Positions 1 through 12,318 of a DNA stretch of 64,000 bases are shown piece after piece. The notes below the pieces were generated by a model, which was given only the letters and a program-made list of their open reading frames with translations, was not told where the DNA came from and ran no database searches. The translations under genes were made by a program, and so were the position numbers. The DNA is from Parietaria judaica (lineage: Eukaryota > Streptophyta > Magnoliopsida > Rosales > Urticaceae). Within the stretch, counting starts at the first letter, position 1. Each line of letters starts with the position of its first letter. The DNA lies in the NCBI GenBank assembly GCA_954871525.1, contig OX940868.1, positions 19,153,056-19,217,055 on the forward strand, in the 5' to 3' direction.

Positions 1-254
1 AAATTGGTGGTACTGGTAGTTATTAGTTAATACTAATTAACTAAAAAAATACAATTTTAAATATTAATAATTAATTTTTTTTATCGTTTTTCAGACAAAT
101 AAATTAAAGACATTATTAATTAATAAATTAATTATTTAATACAGTCTATCTAATAATAGAAAACGAAAAACGACCGAATCAGTTAGTTAGAGAGAGAAAG
201 CGAGCGAAAAAAGGTTAGAGAGAGAAAGAGCGAAGGAAACCAGAGCGAGCATCA
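1..254 (+). promoter_or_regulatory. Upstream region and purine-rich leader of the first gene
   Basis: The first 180 bases are AT-rich and without coding potential. From about 185 to 250 there is a GA-rich stretch of repeated gagagagaaag blocks ending just before the ATG at 255. This looks like a transcribed 5' leader. The transcription start and a TATA box cannot be placed with confidence, although TA-rich blocks at 50-130 are candidates. The window edge may cut the promoter. Confidence 0.4.
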
Positions 255-2691
255 ATGGCGTACAGAAGAAGGCAAGGGATCTCCAGAGCTTCCACCTTCA
301 AGGAGGAGATTCATCTCCCCACCAACGATGCCGCTTCTTCGCCGTCCTCGACCCTCGCCTCCAAGGCCATGCGAGCCTCGTCGGCGCTGCGCGAGTCGTC
401 CTTCTCCCTGGATCGCCACCATCGCGCCAAGGTATCGTCTTCATCGGCTATGGCGTCTGGTTTTTCTGGATCTGTGACGAATTTTGATCGGATTGTTATC
501 GTTTTGTTTTTTGTTCTGTGGCGAAACGTGTTCAGGAATTCAATGCGTACGAAGAGACGGGCGATTCGAAGGCGGGGTTTTGGGGAGTTCTGGCTCGCAA
601 AGCAAAAGCCATGCTCGACGACGAGGTCGTCGTCTCGCCACAGCACGAAGCGGCGTCCCAGAATTCGTCGGTCTCGTTCAATAACTCGACGCCGAACCAG
701 GTGAACAATCTATGATTATTTATCAGCCATATAAATGTTCCGTCGTGTTGAATCAAGCTTAGGAAACAAAAGTTTTGTTTTCTGCGAGCAGCAATCGTAT
801 CAGTCGAATGAGAACGGAAGGAAGAGTGACAATCACAAGTTTCGAAAGGGCTTGGATGCGATCGCGAGCTCTCTAAATCATATCGGCGACACGTTCGAGA
901 AGGCCTTCGAGGTACAAAACCGACTTTTCGATATTTTGTTACGTAGATTTGATGCTCTTTTTTGTGTTTTCATTGATTATGATTGCCTGCAAAGTAGTTG
1001 ATTTTGGCGAAATGGATGCTTGAAATCGATTGTTCTGTTTTCGAAATATTCTTGTCACGATATGACTTGTTCGTTTTCTAGGAGGGTCGAACGATTGTGG
1101 AGAACAAGACGGCTGATATTATACAAGAAACTCGAAAGCTGCAAATTAAGCGACAAGGGCAAAATGCTGAGGCGCCATATCAAGCTCATCAGTACGCGAA
1201 CCACAACCCGTGGCAGCCTCAGATGCAACCGACTCAGCCTCTAACTCAAGCCAACCAAGAAACGCAACTCAAAGCCTCACGCGACGTAAGGTGGCAGCTT
1301 TGTTATTGTGATTTGTGTGTATCTGATCATGTAATCGAGTGGACGGAACAAGTTTGTCGAAACTTGCAGGCCAAGGAAACTCAAATGACGTGATCTTATG
1401 GTTGAGTTTGTTTACCTTCGATTGAAGATTAGTAGTGTGTATTGTGCTTTAGCCATGTCCAAGTTTATTCTAGACTCTTTTAAAGCTCGATAAACAGACC
1501 GGTCGTTAATCTTTCTCATAATCACAGGTTGCGATGGCCACGGCTGCCAAAGCGAAACTTCTACTCCGGGAGCTGAAAACCGTCAAAGCAGACTTAGCTT
1601 TTGCGAAGGAACGGTGTTCGCAACTGGAAGAGGAAAACAAGATGCTTAGGGAGAATCGGGATAAGGGTGACCACCGCGAAGACGATGAGTTGGTATGACA
1701 TTGCATAAGCCCTCTAATTTCATTACTATTCCCCCACATTTTCTAATATTAAGCGCTGGTCGTGCTTTGATTTCAGATCCGGCTTCAATTGGAGACCCTT
1801 TTGGCAGAGAAATCGCGCTTAGCCAACGAAAACTCGATATACGCTCGAGAGAATCGCTTTCTGAGGGAAATCGTGGAATATCATCAGCTCACAATGCAGG
1901 ACGTTGTGTACTTAGACGAATGCAGTGAAGAAGTTACGGAGGTTTATCCCGTAAACGGCTCTTCTGGAATCTCTCGAGTGCTCTCCATCACGCCAAGATC
2001 CTCGATCTCGGAAGATCTTCCTTCTTCTGAAACTCCTCACGAGACTGAACTGATCTTCCCTCATCAAGAAATCGAAAACGTCTTCGTTATAGCCTCGGAA
2101 TCATCTCCGGAGGAAGAAGATACCAAGAGAGTCCTCGAATCTGAAAATCTTCCTGAGACTGAAGATATCGTTGCTCCTCATAACCAGTCTCGAGAAATAA
2201 AAAATGTCGTTGTAACCTCGGTATTCTCCCGGGAGCAAGAAGATACCAAAGCAGCCCTTGAATATGGAGATCTTCTCTCATCTGAAACCATTCTGGAGAC
2301 TGAACATATCTTCGCTCCTCATGATCAGTCTAGAGAAATCAAAAGTGTAGTCGTCTTAACCTCCGGATCGTCCCCCGAGGAAGAACACACCAAGAGACAC
2401 CTCGAATCTGAAGATCTTCTCTTATCCGGAATTCTTCCACAGACTGAAGAGATCTTCCCTCCACAAAACCGGTTTCAAGACACCAAAAGTGGCGTCGTCT
2501 TAACCTCGGGATCATCCCCCGAGGAAGAACATACTACCGAAGACATTCTCTCGTCCGGAATCCTTCCAGAAACTGAACAAATCTTCCCTCCGCAAAACCG
2601 GTTTCAAGAAACCAAAAGTGTCGTTGTTTTAGCCTCGGACCCGTCCCCGGAGGAAGATGATACCAGGAGACCCCCTGAATCTGGCAAGTAA
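255..2691 (+). CDS. Coiled-coil protein with acidic repetitive C-terminus (6 exons)
   Basis: Exons read as 255-431, 536-700, 789-911 (or from 792), 1082-1285, 1528-1692 and 1777-2691. Every junction is GT-AG and phase 0, giving about 582 residues. The N-terminus starts [19 protein letters not shown], a plant-conserved opening that I recognise but cannot name. A helical stretch around residues 228-320 ([20 protein letters not shown], then [15 protein letters not shown]) has heptad-like leucines and is probably a coiled coil. The middle (residues 190-223) is rich in Q, P and N. The last 215 residues are acidic repeats of a Pro-Glu-Glu-Glu type unit. There is no signal peptide or membrane segment. 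A cytoplasmic or cytoskeletal structural role is only an inference. An acceptor-like cttgcag at 1364-1370 leads straight to an in-frame stop and is left out. Confidence 0.82.
2041..2690 (+). repeat. In-frame coding tandem repeat in the coiled-coil gene
   Basis: The last exon contains about five degenerate copies of a 40-48 residue unit (120-144 bp). Each unit has a [20 protein letters not shown] block, a short acidic link, an ETE-IF-P block and an NRFQETK or QSREIK end. Copies begin near 2074, 2206, 2347, 2491 and 2620, and the last is truncated by the stop codon. The final two complete copies are the most alike, which suggests recent unequal crossing-over. The reading frame is kept throughout. 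Confidence 0.8.
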
Positions 2692-3154
2692 ATGGTCATT
2701 TTCCTTTTTTGATTGCGTAGTGTTGATAGTATAATTATATATATTTTTCAAATGTTTGAAGAGAAGACATGTATGATTTTGGGTGAAGATGAAATCGGTG
2801 TTGAGATTCTTTTGTGTATGTAACTTATTCTTTGTACAAGTTTTGTTTGTTTGGATGATCTTGAAACTCACTGTCAACTGGAAATCTCTGTAGTTGGGTA
2901 ATTTATTTTTATCTGCCTTCTTTTAGTTAGGGTCTTTGGTATTATTAACCGCACAATTTTCACTTACTTCTGCATCATTGATATGATTAAATTCTATTTA
3001 TTTAGACAAAGACCATACTTTCTTGGTCCTTTCTATTATTTGAAGGAGTCCTTAAGCTATATTTTATCGATTATAAATTTATATAATTAAAAAAATTATG
3101 TGAAGAATGTCCGAACGTCGGACAATAAGTAAGATAACATTTGTGAGAATTATA

Positions 3155-4275
3155 GGCTGTTTTTGGTAGTTAACTGAAATTATTTTTGTTTTCTTTACTC
3201 AGAATTTTATAATTGTAGTGTAAAAAGAATTTGGAGATGTTTTCAAATAACTGTTTGGTACATCGTTTTGTTTTTTTATTTTTCAAAACAAAAATTAAAA
3301 TAACTGTTTGGTAAATGATTTTGTTTTATTTTTTAAATATTATGGCATAAGTAACAAAATTTTTACAAAAGTTAATGGCATACCAAAATCTTATGTATTT
3401 TCCGGCAATAATACTATATCGTGAAATCTTTCAATACAGTAACGTAATTAAATTATCAACCCTTGTAAATCAAGCTTTAAAACATTTTCTTTGAATCATA
3501 TCGACAAACACTCAGATGCTATATATATATATATATATATATCAATCTATAAACTTTATCATCTATAAAAATTATTTTCTTCTTAGAACTCCACACATAA
3601 CAACCACAAACAAAAATCAAAACCATGAGCAATAAGAAAATTGGAAGTCTGATTAAAGTGATGAGTCGATCGATGGTGAGGGTCTTCGCTAAGAATTAAG
3701 ACTATGGTTTATAGATCACAGATTTGAAGAAATTGGGAGACATTCGTGGTTTAGACTTCAGAGCAGGCAATACGGAGGTCGGGATTGCAAAATTAGAGGT
3801 TGGAGTAAGTCGGAGGTCGAGAGTGCAAAATCAGAGCGTTATGAAGGTCCTGAGTATGAAATAGAGGTCATATTCGGAGATCGGAGTTGCAGTCGACGGT
3901 CAGACCTCGAGACGGTCGGAGCTGTGGACGGCGGCCACCGCTCGGCGGTCGGAAGTGCGGCCGGAGGTCAGAGGTCGGAGGTGCGGCCGTATATCGGAGG
4001 TCGGAGGTGCGGTCGGAGGTCGGAGGTCAACATGAGAAACCAAAAGCCATTGTTGAGGGAGGGGAGCACCCAAGAAAATGTTCGAGAAAAAATCCAGTGA
4101 AGAATAAGGAAAACAGCTAAAAAACATCACTCTAAATTTGTGAAGAAAAGTAAAATAAGACTCAAGTAGATCTGAAATAAAAAGTACGTACCAAACAATT
4201 GACTCATTTATTTTTTAACAGTGTTCAAAACCAAAAAGTAAAAAAAGTAAATCCAATGACGTACCAAACACAGCC
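3155..4275. mobile_element. Putative non-autonomous TIR element with internal G-rich array
   Basis: The left end is GGCTGTTTTTGGTA and the right end is TACCAAACACAGCC, an imperfect inverted repeat of about 14 bp. The word TGTTTGGTA recurs near both ends (3250, 3306 and inverted at 4188 and 4261), as expected of subterminal transposase sites. The flanks share only ATA (3152-3154 and 4276-4278), a 3-bp target duplication that would fit PIF/Harbinger-like or related elements. Inside are an (AT)n run at 3519-3542 and, at 3760-4030, an irregular tandem array of ggtcggaggt units. The ORFs over that array are low-complexity. No transposase is visible. Confidence 0.55.
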
Positions 4276-4299
4276 ATAAACATTGCATAATGCACCTGA

Positions 4300-4337
<38 letters not shown>

Positions 4338-4716
4338 TGCCTTGACTCATTTATTTGAAGTCTACTTATAAATCCATTACAAACTCTTAGTGAAAAATTA
4401 TCAAAGATTTACAAGTTTTTTGTATGAAACTTTCTGATATTCGACTTGAAAAAAGACTAAAAATTGCTTGGTCCCGTTATTCGTAGGGAAGATACAAGTG
4501 ACCAATATTTGAGGATTTTAATCTTGGGAGAGATTCTTAGGTTAATCTAATCCAAATTTATTTGGAAACTGTGGATAGCTAAATATTTAACTAAATAAAT
4601 TTTAAAACACTAATAAAGATAAGATAATGGCCATTTATGAGACTACCATAATGCATGATTGATCATTAAAGACATAAGAATTGGTTTAAATTGCCACCGC
4701 AACATACTAATTATTA

Positions 4717-5209
4717 GGATTATTAACGACAAAAGTACTCAAGTTATTTGAAAATAAGACGATACAGAGCCAACTTAAAAAAAGAAAAAAGGGAAATCGA
4801 TAACCTTATCTATTTTTTCGTTAATTTTATTTACTATTTTCTTCAGTGATGATGTCAACAACGCATATGCGATGCTATTGAGAAGAAGAACTAAGAATTT
4901 GATAGAGAAAATGAGAAAGAAAATAAGAATTTACGTAGTTTATGTTCCAAGAATCTTTGTTCACATCCAAGTTTATTTTGAAGTTTGTGGGTAGATCTTC
5001 TGAGTTTTTTTGTTTTTTATGTAATTACTGAAGAAAATAGTCCAAAAACTAACGATAATGGGTAAAGTCGACCAAAAACTAACGATAATGGGTAAAGTCG
5101 ACCGATCCGCTATAAAAGATAAATTTAAGCAATTTTTTTCATAATTTTTAAAATTAGCTTAATACCGCCTATTTCCAAACAAATTGATTGTTTTTGTCAC
5201 TAATAACGC
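4717..5209. mobile_element. Mutator-type MITE, copy 1 of a 492-bp family
   Basis: The left end GGATTATTAACGACAAAAGT pairs with the reverse complement of the right end, GCGTTATTAGTGACAAAA, and similarity continues inward for over 100 bases with gaps. The element is flanked by a perfect 9-bp duplication TAATTATTA (4708-4716 and 5210-5218), the size typical of Mutator-like transposition. Its inner sequence, including the block around ttcagtgatgatgtcaacaa, matches the element at 47307-47798, which is 492 bp long against 493 here. It codes for nothing. Confidence 0.78.
5042..5101. repeat. 30-bp perfect tandem duplication
   Basis: The unit ccaaaaactaacgataatgg plus ten more bases occurs twice back to back (5042-5071 and 5072-5101) without mismatch, inside the right part of the Mutator-type MITE. 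A second perfect duplication of 23 bp (cgctaattattaggtttaag plus three bases) lies at 5207-5252. It spans the right end of that MITE and its target duplication. Confidence 0.85.
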
Positions 5210-5676
5210 TAATTATTAGGTTTAAGTAACGCTAATTATTAGGTTTAAGTATTCCATTTTGGCCCTTCAGAATTTTAACTCTGCAATTTCAGTTCATTTT
5301 CCTTTCGATCTCAAGGTTCTCTTAGTTGACAGAAATTGCTATTCCAAATACGGAGATGTCTCACACTTAAAATATTGCTGCCATTAATTTCCATAAACGA
5401 AGAGCTTAATGAACTACAGAGCTAAATGCTTTTCATTCACGGCAAACAAGCGACAAAGATGTTAGTACTCGAGAAATCCGTCGTTAATCGTCGCATTAAT
5501 TTACACTTTCTTTAAAATTACTCTCATCACAACTTATGAACAAAAGCAGTTAATAATGTGTCCGACCGCTGCAAATTACTTTGCAAGGCCAATCTGTGAA
5601 GAAGCCATATATATATATATAATATATAATATATTTGTATGGATAATAGGAACAAAGCTGCTCTAATATGGCCTTT

Positions 5677-8600
5677 TTAGAACAACTGAAGAAAGAGGCT
5701 CGTTGATCCGTCGCCAAATGATCTGAGATCTGCGGGCTTCACCAGAGCCCTGCAGAGTGGGCACGTGCGCTCCCGCTCAAACCTACAAAAATAAGGCACC
5801 AATGAATTCGCCTAAAGCTTAAATCTGGAATCGCCTAAACCCTAAACTCGAGATATTCAAAAGAATTAATTGCAGAAGTACTTCATGATCTCATTTTTGG
5901 GGGTTCATTTACCACGACTTATTTTGACTCCATAACCGTTTAATTTTGACAGAATCAGCATTCTATTCATATTTTAAGGGTACTTTTGTCATTTTTGGCC
6001 CTTGCTCATTTGCTAGAAACTTGGAATATGTGACCATATAATTAAGTTTTAATATTCATGTTGTATGGAGACAAAATGGCATATAAATAAAGGCCAAATA
6101 TGAAAAATACAGTCCTAAAAATATAAATATGGTGCTGATGTTTAAAATTTCCTTAAACAGTGAACGCGTAAATACGCCCAAAAAAAAAACAGGGGTATTT
6201 CAGCCAAAAAATTGAAATCAAGAGCAAGAGGTATGTGAGCCCCCAAAAATATATTTTTACACAAAAAAGACCAGTATGAAAGAACTATCCCAAATTCAAT
6301 TGCTCTATCTTGCTTCAAGCGAAGGAAGAAAACATTATTTTACTATAAAATGAGAATCTTAGAGCTTAATTAAAAATTAAAAATTATTTATACAGCTATC
6401 AGAATTGAAGAGCATTTGCTAAAAAAATTAGAGATAAATAGAATATTAACGAGAAAGAAAAAAAAAACTCACCACTCAGACACGCAGTCCTCGCAAAAGA
6501 TATGTTTGCAACGAAGCAGAATAGGAGCATGCATCTTCTCTTGGCATATAGCACACAGATCACCGGCTGCATTGACCTGCAATTAATAATGAATCGCATA
6601 ATGAAAAGCTCTTATAACGTTGACAAATAGGTGGTTGACATTAGCACAAATTATTAGACACGTGAACGCGAAAACGACTGCAGGCCATGCTAAACGTCAA
6701 CTAGTTCAGGCTTCACTTCAGAGGAAGCGGAATATCACTACAAGCTCACACTAAAGAAATTCATCATAGCATATATGAAAAACAATATCAACCTGGCAAT
6801 GCACTTTAGGTAATCTCGACAATACATACGTGATACATTACCCTTACATTAAGATGGAATTCCAAATTTAAAATGTAAAGTCTACCATATGTATAAAATC
6901 ATAAAGTAAAAGTAAAAACATATGTTTTAGTTTTTTTTATTAACAAAATAAACGCTATTATGAGCCAGTCAATTCTTTTTGGCAATTAAATATTTCTCCA
7001 AACATCAGAGATACGACGTACCTGCTCGGATGTAGCATATGCTCCATAGTGGACCTCTTTACGCGATAAAGCTTTCAAAGCAGCAAAGAAGGATTGCACC
7101 TGTCCAGATAATAAAGCAAAACGAATAAGCCATACAGAAAAATTAATGAAGAAAACATCCTTTGATGAGATCTTACCTTCTCGACTACTGATGTGAGCTT
7201 GAATGTTAGATACAAGCCTGTCATAAGCGAGGAAAAGAGGCTTCCGTATTCTTTGTTCAAGAAGAACCGATACCACACAGGCGTTGGCAATAAAGCACGG
7301 TAAAGGAGGAGCATGTACTCGATCAATGTCAGAAATTGACCCTGCGTATTAAATTACTTCTTAATATATGAAATATTCACTAGTATATGAGAAATCTTCA
7401 ATAATATTGAAGCTTGAAGAAAAAAAAAATCACCGATATAATACTACGGGGATTGAATTTTAACGAAAACTGTCAATTTTCTAAGAATTGGGAGAAAAAT
7501 AGGTACAATCAACAACACAGAAAGAAAAAAGGCGACTACAGTACAAGTTCAGAGGCCGAGCTGATAGTTACACTAATATATTTACCAAAAAGGGCAAAAT
7601 TATATCGTGAATGCCACATAGTCAAACTTCCATCAATAGTAACTAACCTGCTTACGATAATTTCGCCCTCTGCTGTTTTTGTAATACATCAATAAAATAC
7701 ACTTAAGGATCATCGCTGCCTGCCGAACCAATGTATCTGGAAGATAAAAAGGTATATAATTATATACAATGAACGAAACTATTGACAGCGTATGGAACTA
7801 TCAAAAGAAATAGAGAAGTGAAAAATAACAATTAAAAGATACGTCTAAAAGCTCGAGACATAAAAATCCCCATCTTTTGCAAAGAAAATTTTCTTGCCAT
7901 AATAAGAACCTGTGTCTTTTTGTGCAATTTAACTGTTTGAGATATACATTAATAAAAATGTGGGTACTCATATGATTTTTTCGTCTCTTACAGAAACTAT
8001 TACCTTTTCATTTCCTATTAAATGTTTAAAGGGTTCCTTAAAACAGCATCTTAATATTATTAAGGGATCTAAAAATCACACTTTAATTCTAAATTCTTTT
8101 TCCGACAATTTGTTCTATAAATGTATACAATTATTAGTTTATTACAATAAAAAATCAATAGATTAAATTTCATACCATTGACCATAATGATAAAAACAGC
8201 ATGCCAAAAGGGGGGTATTGCTTTGGGAGGAAGCATCACCAACGGATATAAAAGATCGTCATTTTGATACCACCAATAAACGCCGATGACATGTACGGTA
8301 AAAGCAATACAAATCGTAACCAGAATAGAGATTTTTCTCTCTCCCTGCAGCCAAGATATTCTCTGCTTAGAAAAACACTCACTCATACAAAAAAGGAATG
8401 AAAATAAATTGTATACAAAATTATGTTTGATACCTTTAAAGCAGTTTGTTTTCTTAAAATATCGTTAGACTTGAACATAACTGCTGCAATCCATAATGTG
8501 ACGAAGAAACCTGAAAATCGTTGTACCAGAAAGAATAAAGAGGAAGAAAATATTAATAACACTTCTTAATTAGGTTTAGAGAGCTTAACAGAAGTTCCGA

Positions 8601-9821
8601 ATTAGTATTAAAAACTACAAACATAAAGATAAAAAAGTATATTCCAAATGAGAAATAAATTTGAGAAAAAAAAAAAGTAAAACATTGATAATCACAATCC
8701 CGGTAAATTTAAAAAGCTATTATCAAACCTCGGATAAAATGTGTTGAGAACTCGAGAACTCGTTCTCTACATTTTTAAGAATTTAGCTTTTGAAAAAGCA
8801 AGAGATTACTAGGGTTGCATTCGAAAAATCATCCCCATAAACCCTTACATTTTTCAGTTCTTAAACTATACTTGATCACTCAATCTACTAAATTGACTAT
8901 TCCGATTTTACTCCCATAGAAACAATCCCCCATAACCTATAACTTCGTGATCAATGCATAACTGCATGAATATGGACTATCCAAGATTATATACAAGTAA
9001 ATTTCTTCGAGAATCATAGATTAACAGTTCAAAAATGGATGCAAGCCTCGTATAAGCATTGAATAATCTTATGCCGGGTAACAGTTAGAGTTCAACAATA
9101 AGCTTATATTTATCAAAAAAGACAATTTTAACAGAATCTAAACCTCCAATGCATTAAAGCCGAAACTTCAAGCCGAGTTACCTTGCAAATGCTGCCGAAT
9201 GAATACCACCAACAGAAGCAAAGAAAAAGGCAGGACCTGCTCGATCCACCGAGCAGCCTGCTGAATGTCGTATCTCTGGTACGAAGAATCCCGTCCGTTG
9301 GCACCACCCCCTTCCCCTCCTTCTGCGTCGCCATTCCCATTCACCGTCTGCGAAATTCCCTCCCCGACCCCGCGATCAGCCCGGGAGACAGCCAGCCCAT
9401 CAGGCGCCAGCGCCGACGAGGCCACAGATTGACCGGAGACCGCCTCATTGGAAGCGGCAGTCAGCTCTCTCACCTGCCCGACGACCAAGCCAGTCCCCTC
9501 CCTATCATGCTCCTGCTCGGTCGCTCCGATTATCCTGATTGAAACCTCCCCGTCGTTAGCGGCCCCTGCAGGCTCATCAACCAGGCCGTTCAGGTGATCC
9601 CTGAAATTCGAAAGCCTCCCACCGATCAAGCTCTCCGTCTCGTGGTGAGCGCCTCGTCCTCCACCACGGAGAATCCCCGAGTACTCCAACAACGCGGAGA
9701 GCGGAGCCTGGATGATACTCGTCGCCGACGGCAATCCGAACCTCCTGGAACCACCACCATTACCAGTACTACTCGCCGACGGACTCCGATACGAGTCCGA
9801 ACTACCACCGGCCGTTTCCAT
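5677..9821 (-). CDS. RNFT1/2-like membrane RING-type E3 ubiquitin ligase (8 exons)
   Basis: Exons on the minus strand are 9821-9182, 8510-8434, 8344-8176, 7736-7648, 7341-7177, 7099-7022, 6576-6473 and 5782-5677. All junctions are GT-AG, the reading frame closes exactly, and the product is about 475 residues. An upstream in-frame ATG at 9848 would add nine residues; I prefer METAGGSS. The first 200 residues are Ser/Gly-rich and disordered. Hydrophobic segments follow ([64 protein letters not shown]). The C-terminus has a C3HC4 RING at about residues 413-451: CAIC, then CKH, CEDC and CPLC. This matches the RNFT family, ER-membrane ligases with cytosolic C-terminal RING (Arabidopsis At5g01960 type). 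The precise substrate is unknown. Confidence 0.92.
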
Positions 9822-10674
9822 CTCCCGGATTGCCGAAACCCTAATCATGTCCGTACCAAAATCACAAACCTAGGTTTTCAGCAAAACGAAATGGAAGGAA
9901 TGACGGAGAGGAGACGAGACGAACCTGCGAAAGCGAAGCTCCGTCGGGAGGGGCTCAGGCGCGAGACCCCATCGCGGCAAACCCTAACCCTCGCGGCGGA
10001 AAGAAATGGAAACGTTCTCCGGCGAATCGATTCGCGGCCCGATCGGCGGACCTCGAGGTAGCTCCGGCGAGAAGGGGTGGTCCGCGGTGGAGAGGCTCCG
10101 ATGGTGAGGTCTCAGGGTCTGACTCTGACCATTGGAGAAGAAAATTCTTGGCTTTTGTCGCTTAGCTTTGCTTTGTCTGTGTGAGTTTTCGATGCTTCGC
10201 TCCTGTCTTCTTCTGTGGCTAATACTTTATCGATATATATATATATCGAAATACACGTATATACATATATAAATATATATAATGAAATTGTTCGAGGAAG
10301 AGCGAGAGAGACGAGGAGCGAGAAATTCGATCGATTCAGGGAGGAGAGAGAGAGAAAGAGATAATGGTATTATTATTATCTGTTGAGTTCATTGTTTTCT
10401 TTATTTTCCTTTTTGTTTTGATATGTTAATATTTACTGGAATCTTTTAGTGGTGAGTTGTGACATTTGAATGATGTAATAATATGTGGCTAAAATTATTT
10501 ATTTGATATCTTTTACCAATAATCAAATTGGAAAGTGATAAAATAAGATACTTATTAGTTATTACATTATGCAATTTACTTGACTGAAACATTATGTATA
10601 ATGGTTATTGATAATAATATTATTATTAGTATCAATTGATCATATTATCTTTGTTATAAATTATTAATACGTAA
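9822..10674 (-). promoter_or_regulatory. Leader and upstream region of the RNFT-like gene
   Basis: Reading leftward, the region upstream of the start contains GC-richer DNA to about 10190, probably the 5' leader. Next come a palindromic run tatcgatatatatatatatc (10228-10247) and a GA-rich block at 10300-10360. TATA-like motifs are abundant at 10230-10280, so the core promoter probably lies there. From 10370 to 10674 the DNA is AT-rich and featureless. Confidence 0.4.
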
Positions 10675-12129
10675 AAGTAGCTTTAACTAAGAGTCCGGTT
10701 CACGGTTCAGGGCCCTGAGCTAGACTTGGTTGATCCACGGATAATCTGAAGCAGAGTCAACACGGGTTGACTGATGATCGTCGAAAATGGAGGTGAGTCC
10801 TTTGTCGGTGGCGAGCCTCCGGGCTGTTCTTGACGATCCTTGATGAACTTCCCTCCTTGGCGAGCTCCTCGTCTAGGCGAATTCCTTGTCTTGGCGAAGC
10901 TCCGAGGTGTTCTTGATGATTCCTGGTGATTTTCCTTCCTTTGTGAGCTCCGTGGCGAAGGAGGACCTGCTGAAAAAGGTAGATCGGGCCCGAACCCTGT
11001 CGCTTATGGTTGGGCGAGGCGGCCTACGTATCTCAGTTTAAGAAAATCATGTCCTAAGTAGTTCAGGGTTAGTAAAAGACGGATGACTGACAATGTGGTT
11101 TGGCTCGTCGGAGATGCCGATGTTGGCGGTGCGGGGGTGATCTTCGCCAATGGCGAGGGTATTACCGGCAAGGGTGTTGTGGTAGACGACGCATGTGTAG
11201 ATGAGCTCGTATGACGAGGGCCTTGACCGACGAGGGTAGTCTTGGTCGACGCCTGGACAATATCAGGCGAAGCGTATGACTATGTCGAACAACTCCTCTC
11301 AGGCTAAATTCAACCCCTTGACAAGTCTCAACTCTATTCGGTCCTTCATTACGAGCCTTTAGTGGTGGAGAAGGCACTGAATTAGGCGAGAAAAGGAGGA
11401 GGGCGATTTTCTAGAGAGAGAAGCTCTGGAGAAAGCTATGAGAGAATGTGTTGAAATGAGTAGAATAATGGTCCTATTTATTTGTAAATGAGGTAACCAC
11501 ATCACCCTGAATCTGGGGAATTAATGGAGAACATCCTTCCTTAGTGAGCAAGAAAGGAAAACGAATTTGCCTTGTCATGGACCCTTGCCGCGGCTCCTTG
11601 TCGTGGCGAGGTGCTCGTCGGTTGCTTCGTAGCTCGTCCATAGCGTCTTCTGGGTGTCTGCGAGCTTGTATGTTGTGTCTGGGGAATCTAGAGGACTTCC
11701 CGATGACTTTCGCAAGCTCGAATCTCCTCGTCGTGTGCAATTATAGTGAATTGTTCCTTCATCAACATTGATGGCGAGGTTGCTCGTCATGGTGAGGACC
11801 TCGTCGGGAGGCTCGTTGGAGACGTTGTCAAGAGGTGCCTTTTCGATCAAGGGCTTTGTCTTCTTTGTCTTTTTTGCTCCGGGCCTCGCTAAATGCATTG
11901 GGTCTTGGATCTTTGGTCTTCGACTTCGTCGGTGGGCTTTGACTTTCACTAATGAACTTTGAATTTTGCAATGGAGCTCAATTTTTATATGTCTCAAAAA
12001 ATGCACATTACATTAGTTATCAAAAAATAATTATATAAAATTATTTATTGTAAATGTCATCTAAAAGTATTATTTTATCGAGCTGATTAAATTTTTTTGA
12101 TTAAGGTGGCGCTATCAGCCAATGTTACA
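10675..12129 (-). mobile_element. LTR-like segment, probably a solo LTR or LTR relic
   Basis: This GC-richer block stands out from its AT-rich surroundings. On the minus strand it has a TATA-like AAATAAATAGG near 11480-11490, a CT-rich stretch starting ctctctagaaaatcgc, and further on the phrase gagatacgtaggccgcctcg (11016-11035). I associate that phrase with LTR ends of plant Ty3/gypsy elements, from memory. The minus-strand left end could be TGTAACATTGGC at 12129. No 5-bp target duplication, primer-binding site or gag/pol was found, so the boundaries are estimates. The ORFs here are frame accidents with many cgagg repeats. Confidence 0.45.
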
Positions 12130-12318
12130 AAGCGCTCTCACATGACTTAGATGTACTCAGTGTAAGAACAAGTGACACTAATGGTCAAGTTTACAATATG
12201 TAAAAGGGGCACTCATTTGAGTCCCATAAATGTTTGTTATACACCAGGTCAAGCAAACTTGGTTGTAAACTTGACTTGTTATACACCGTAGGAAAGTTGG
12301 TATTTATAGACTTGTGAG

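Noticed and set aside
311..646. Minus-strand ORF over exons 1 and 2 of the first gene
   Set aside because: It overlaps two well-supported exons and their intron on the other strand and has no recognisable domain.
1371..1394. Extra exon after cttgcag in intron 4 of the first gene
   Set aside because: It runs into a stop after seven codons and no donor restores the frame; splicing to 1528 keeps a clean reading.
3887..4130. ORFs on both strands in the G-rich array
   Set aside because: Their composition is that of the ggtcggaggt repeat; low-complexity Arg/Gly peptides without family.
9183..10061. Plus-strand ORFs opposite the first RNFT exon
   Set aside because: They mirror a GC-rich coding exon whose frame continues through seven further exons.
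11474..12006. Minus- and plus-strand ORFs in the LTR-like block
   Set aside because: No domain, codon use unlike nearby genes, and the repetitive cgagg composition explains their length.
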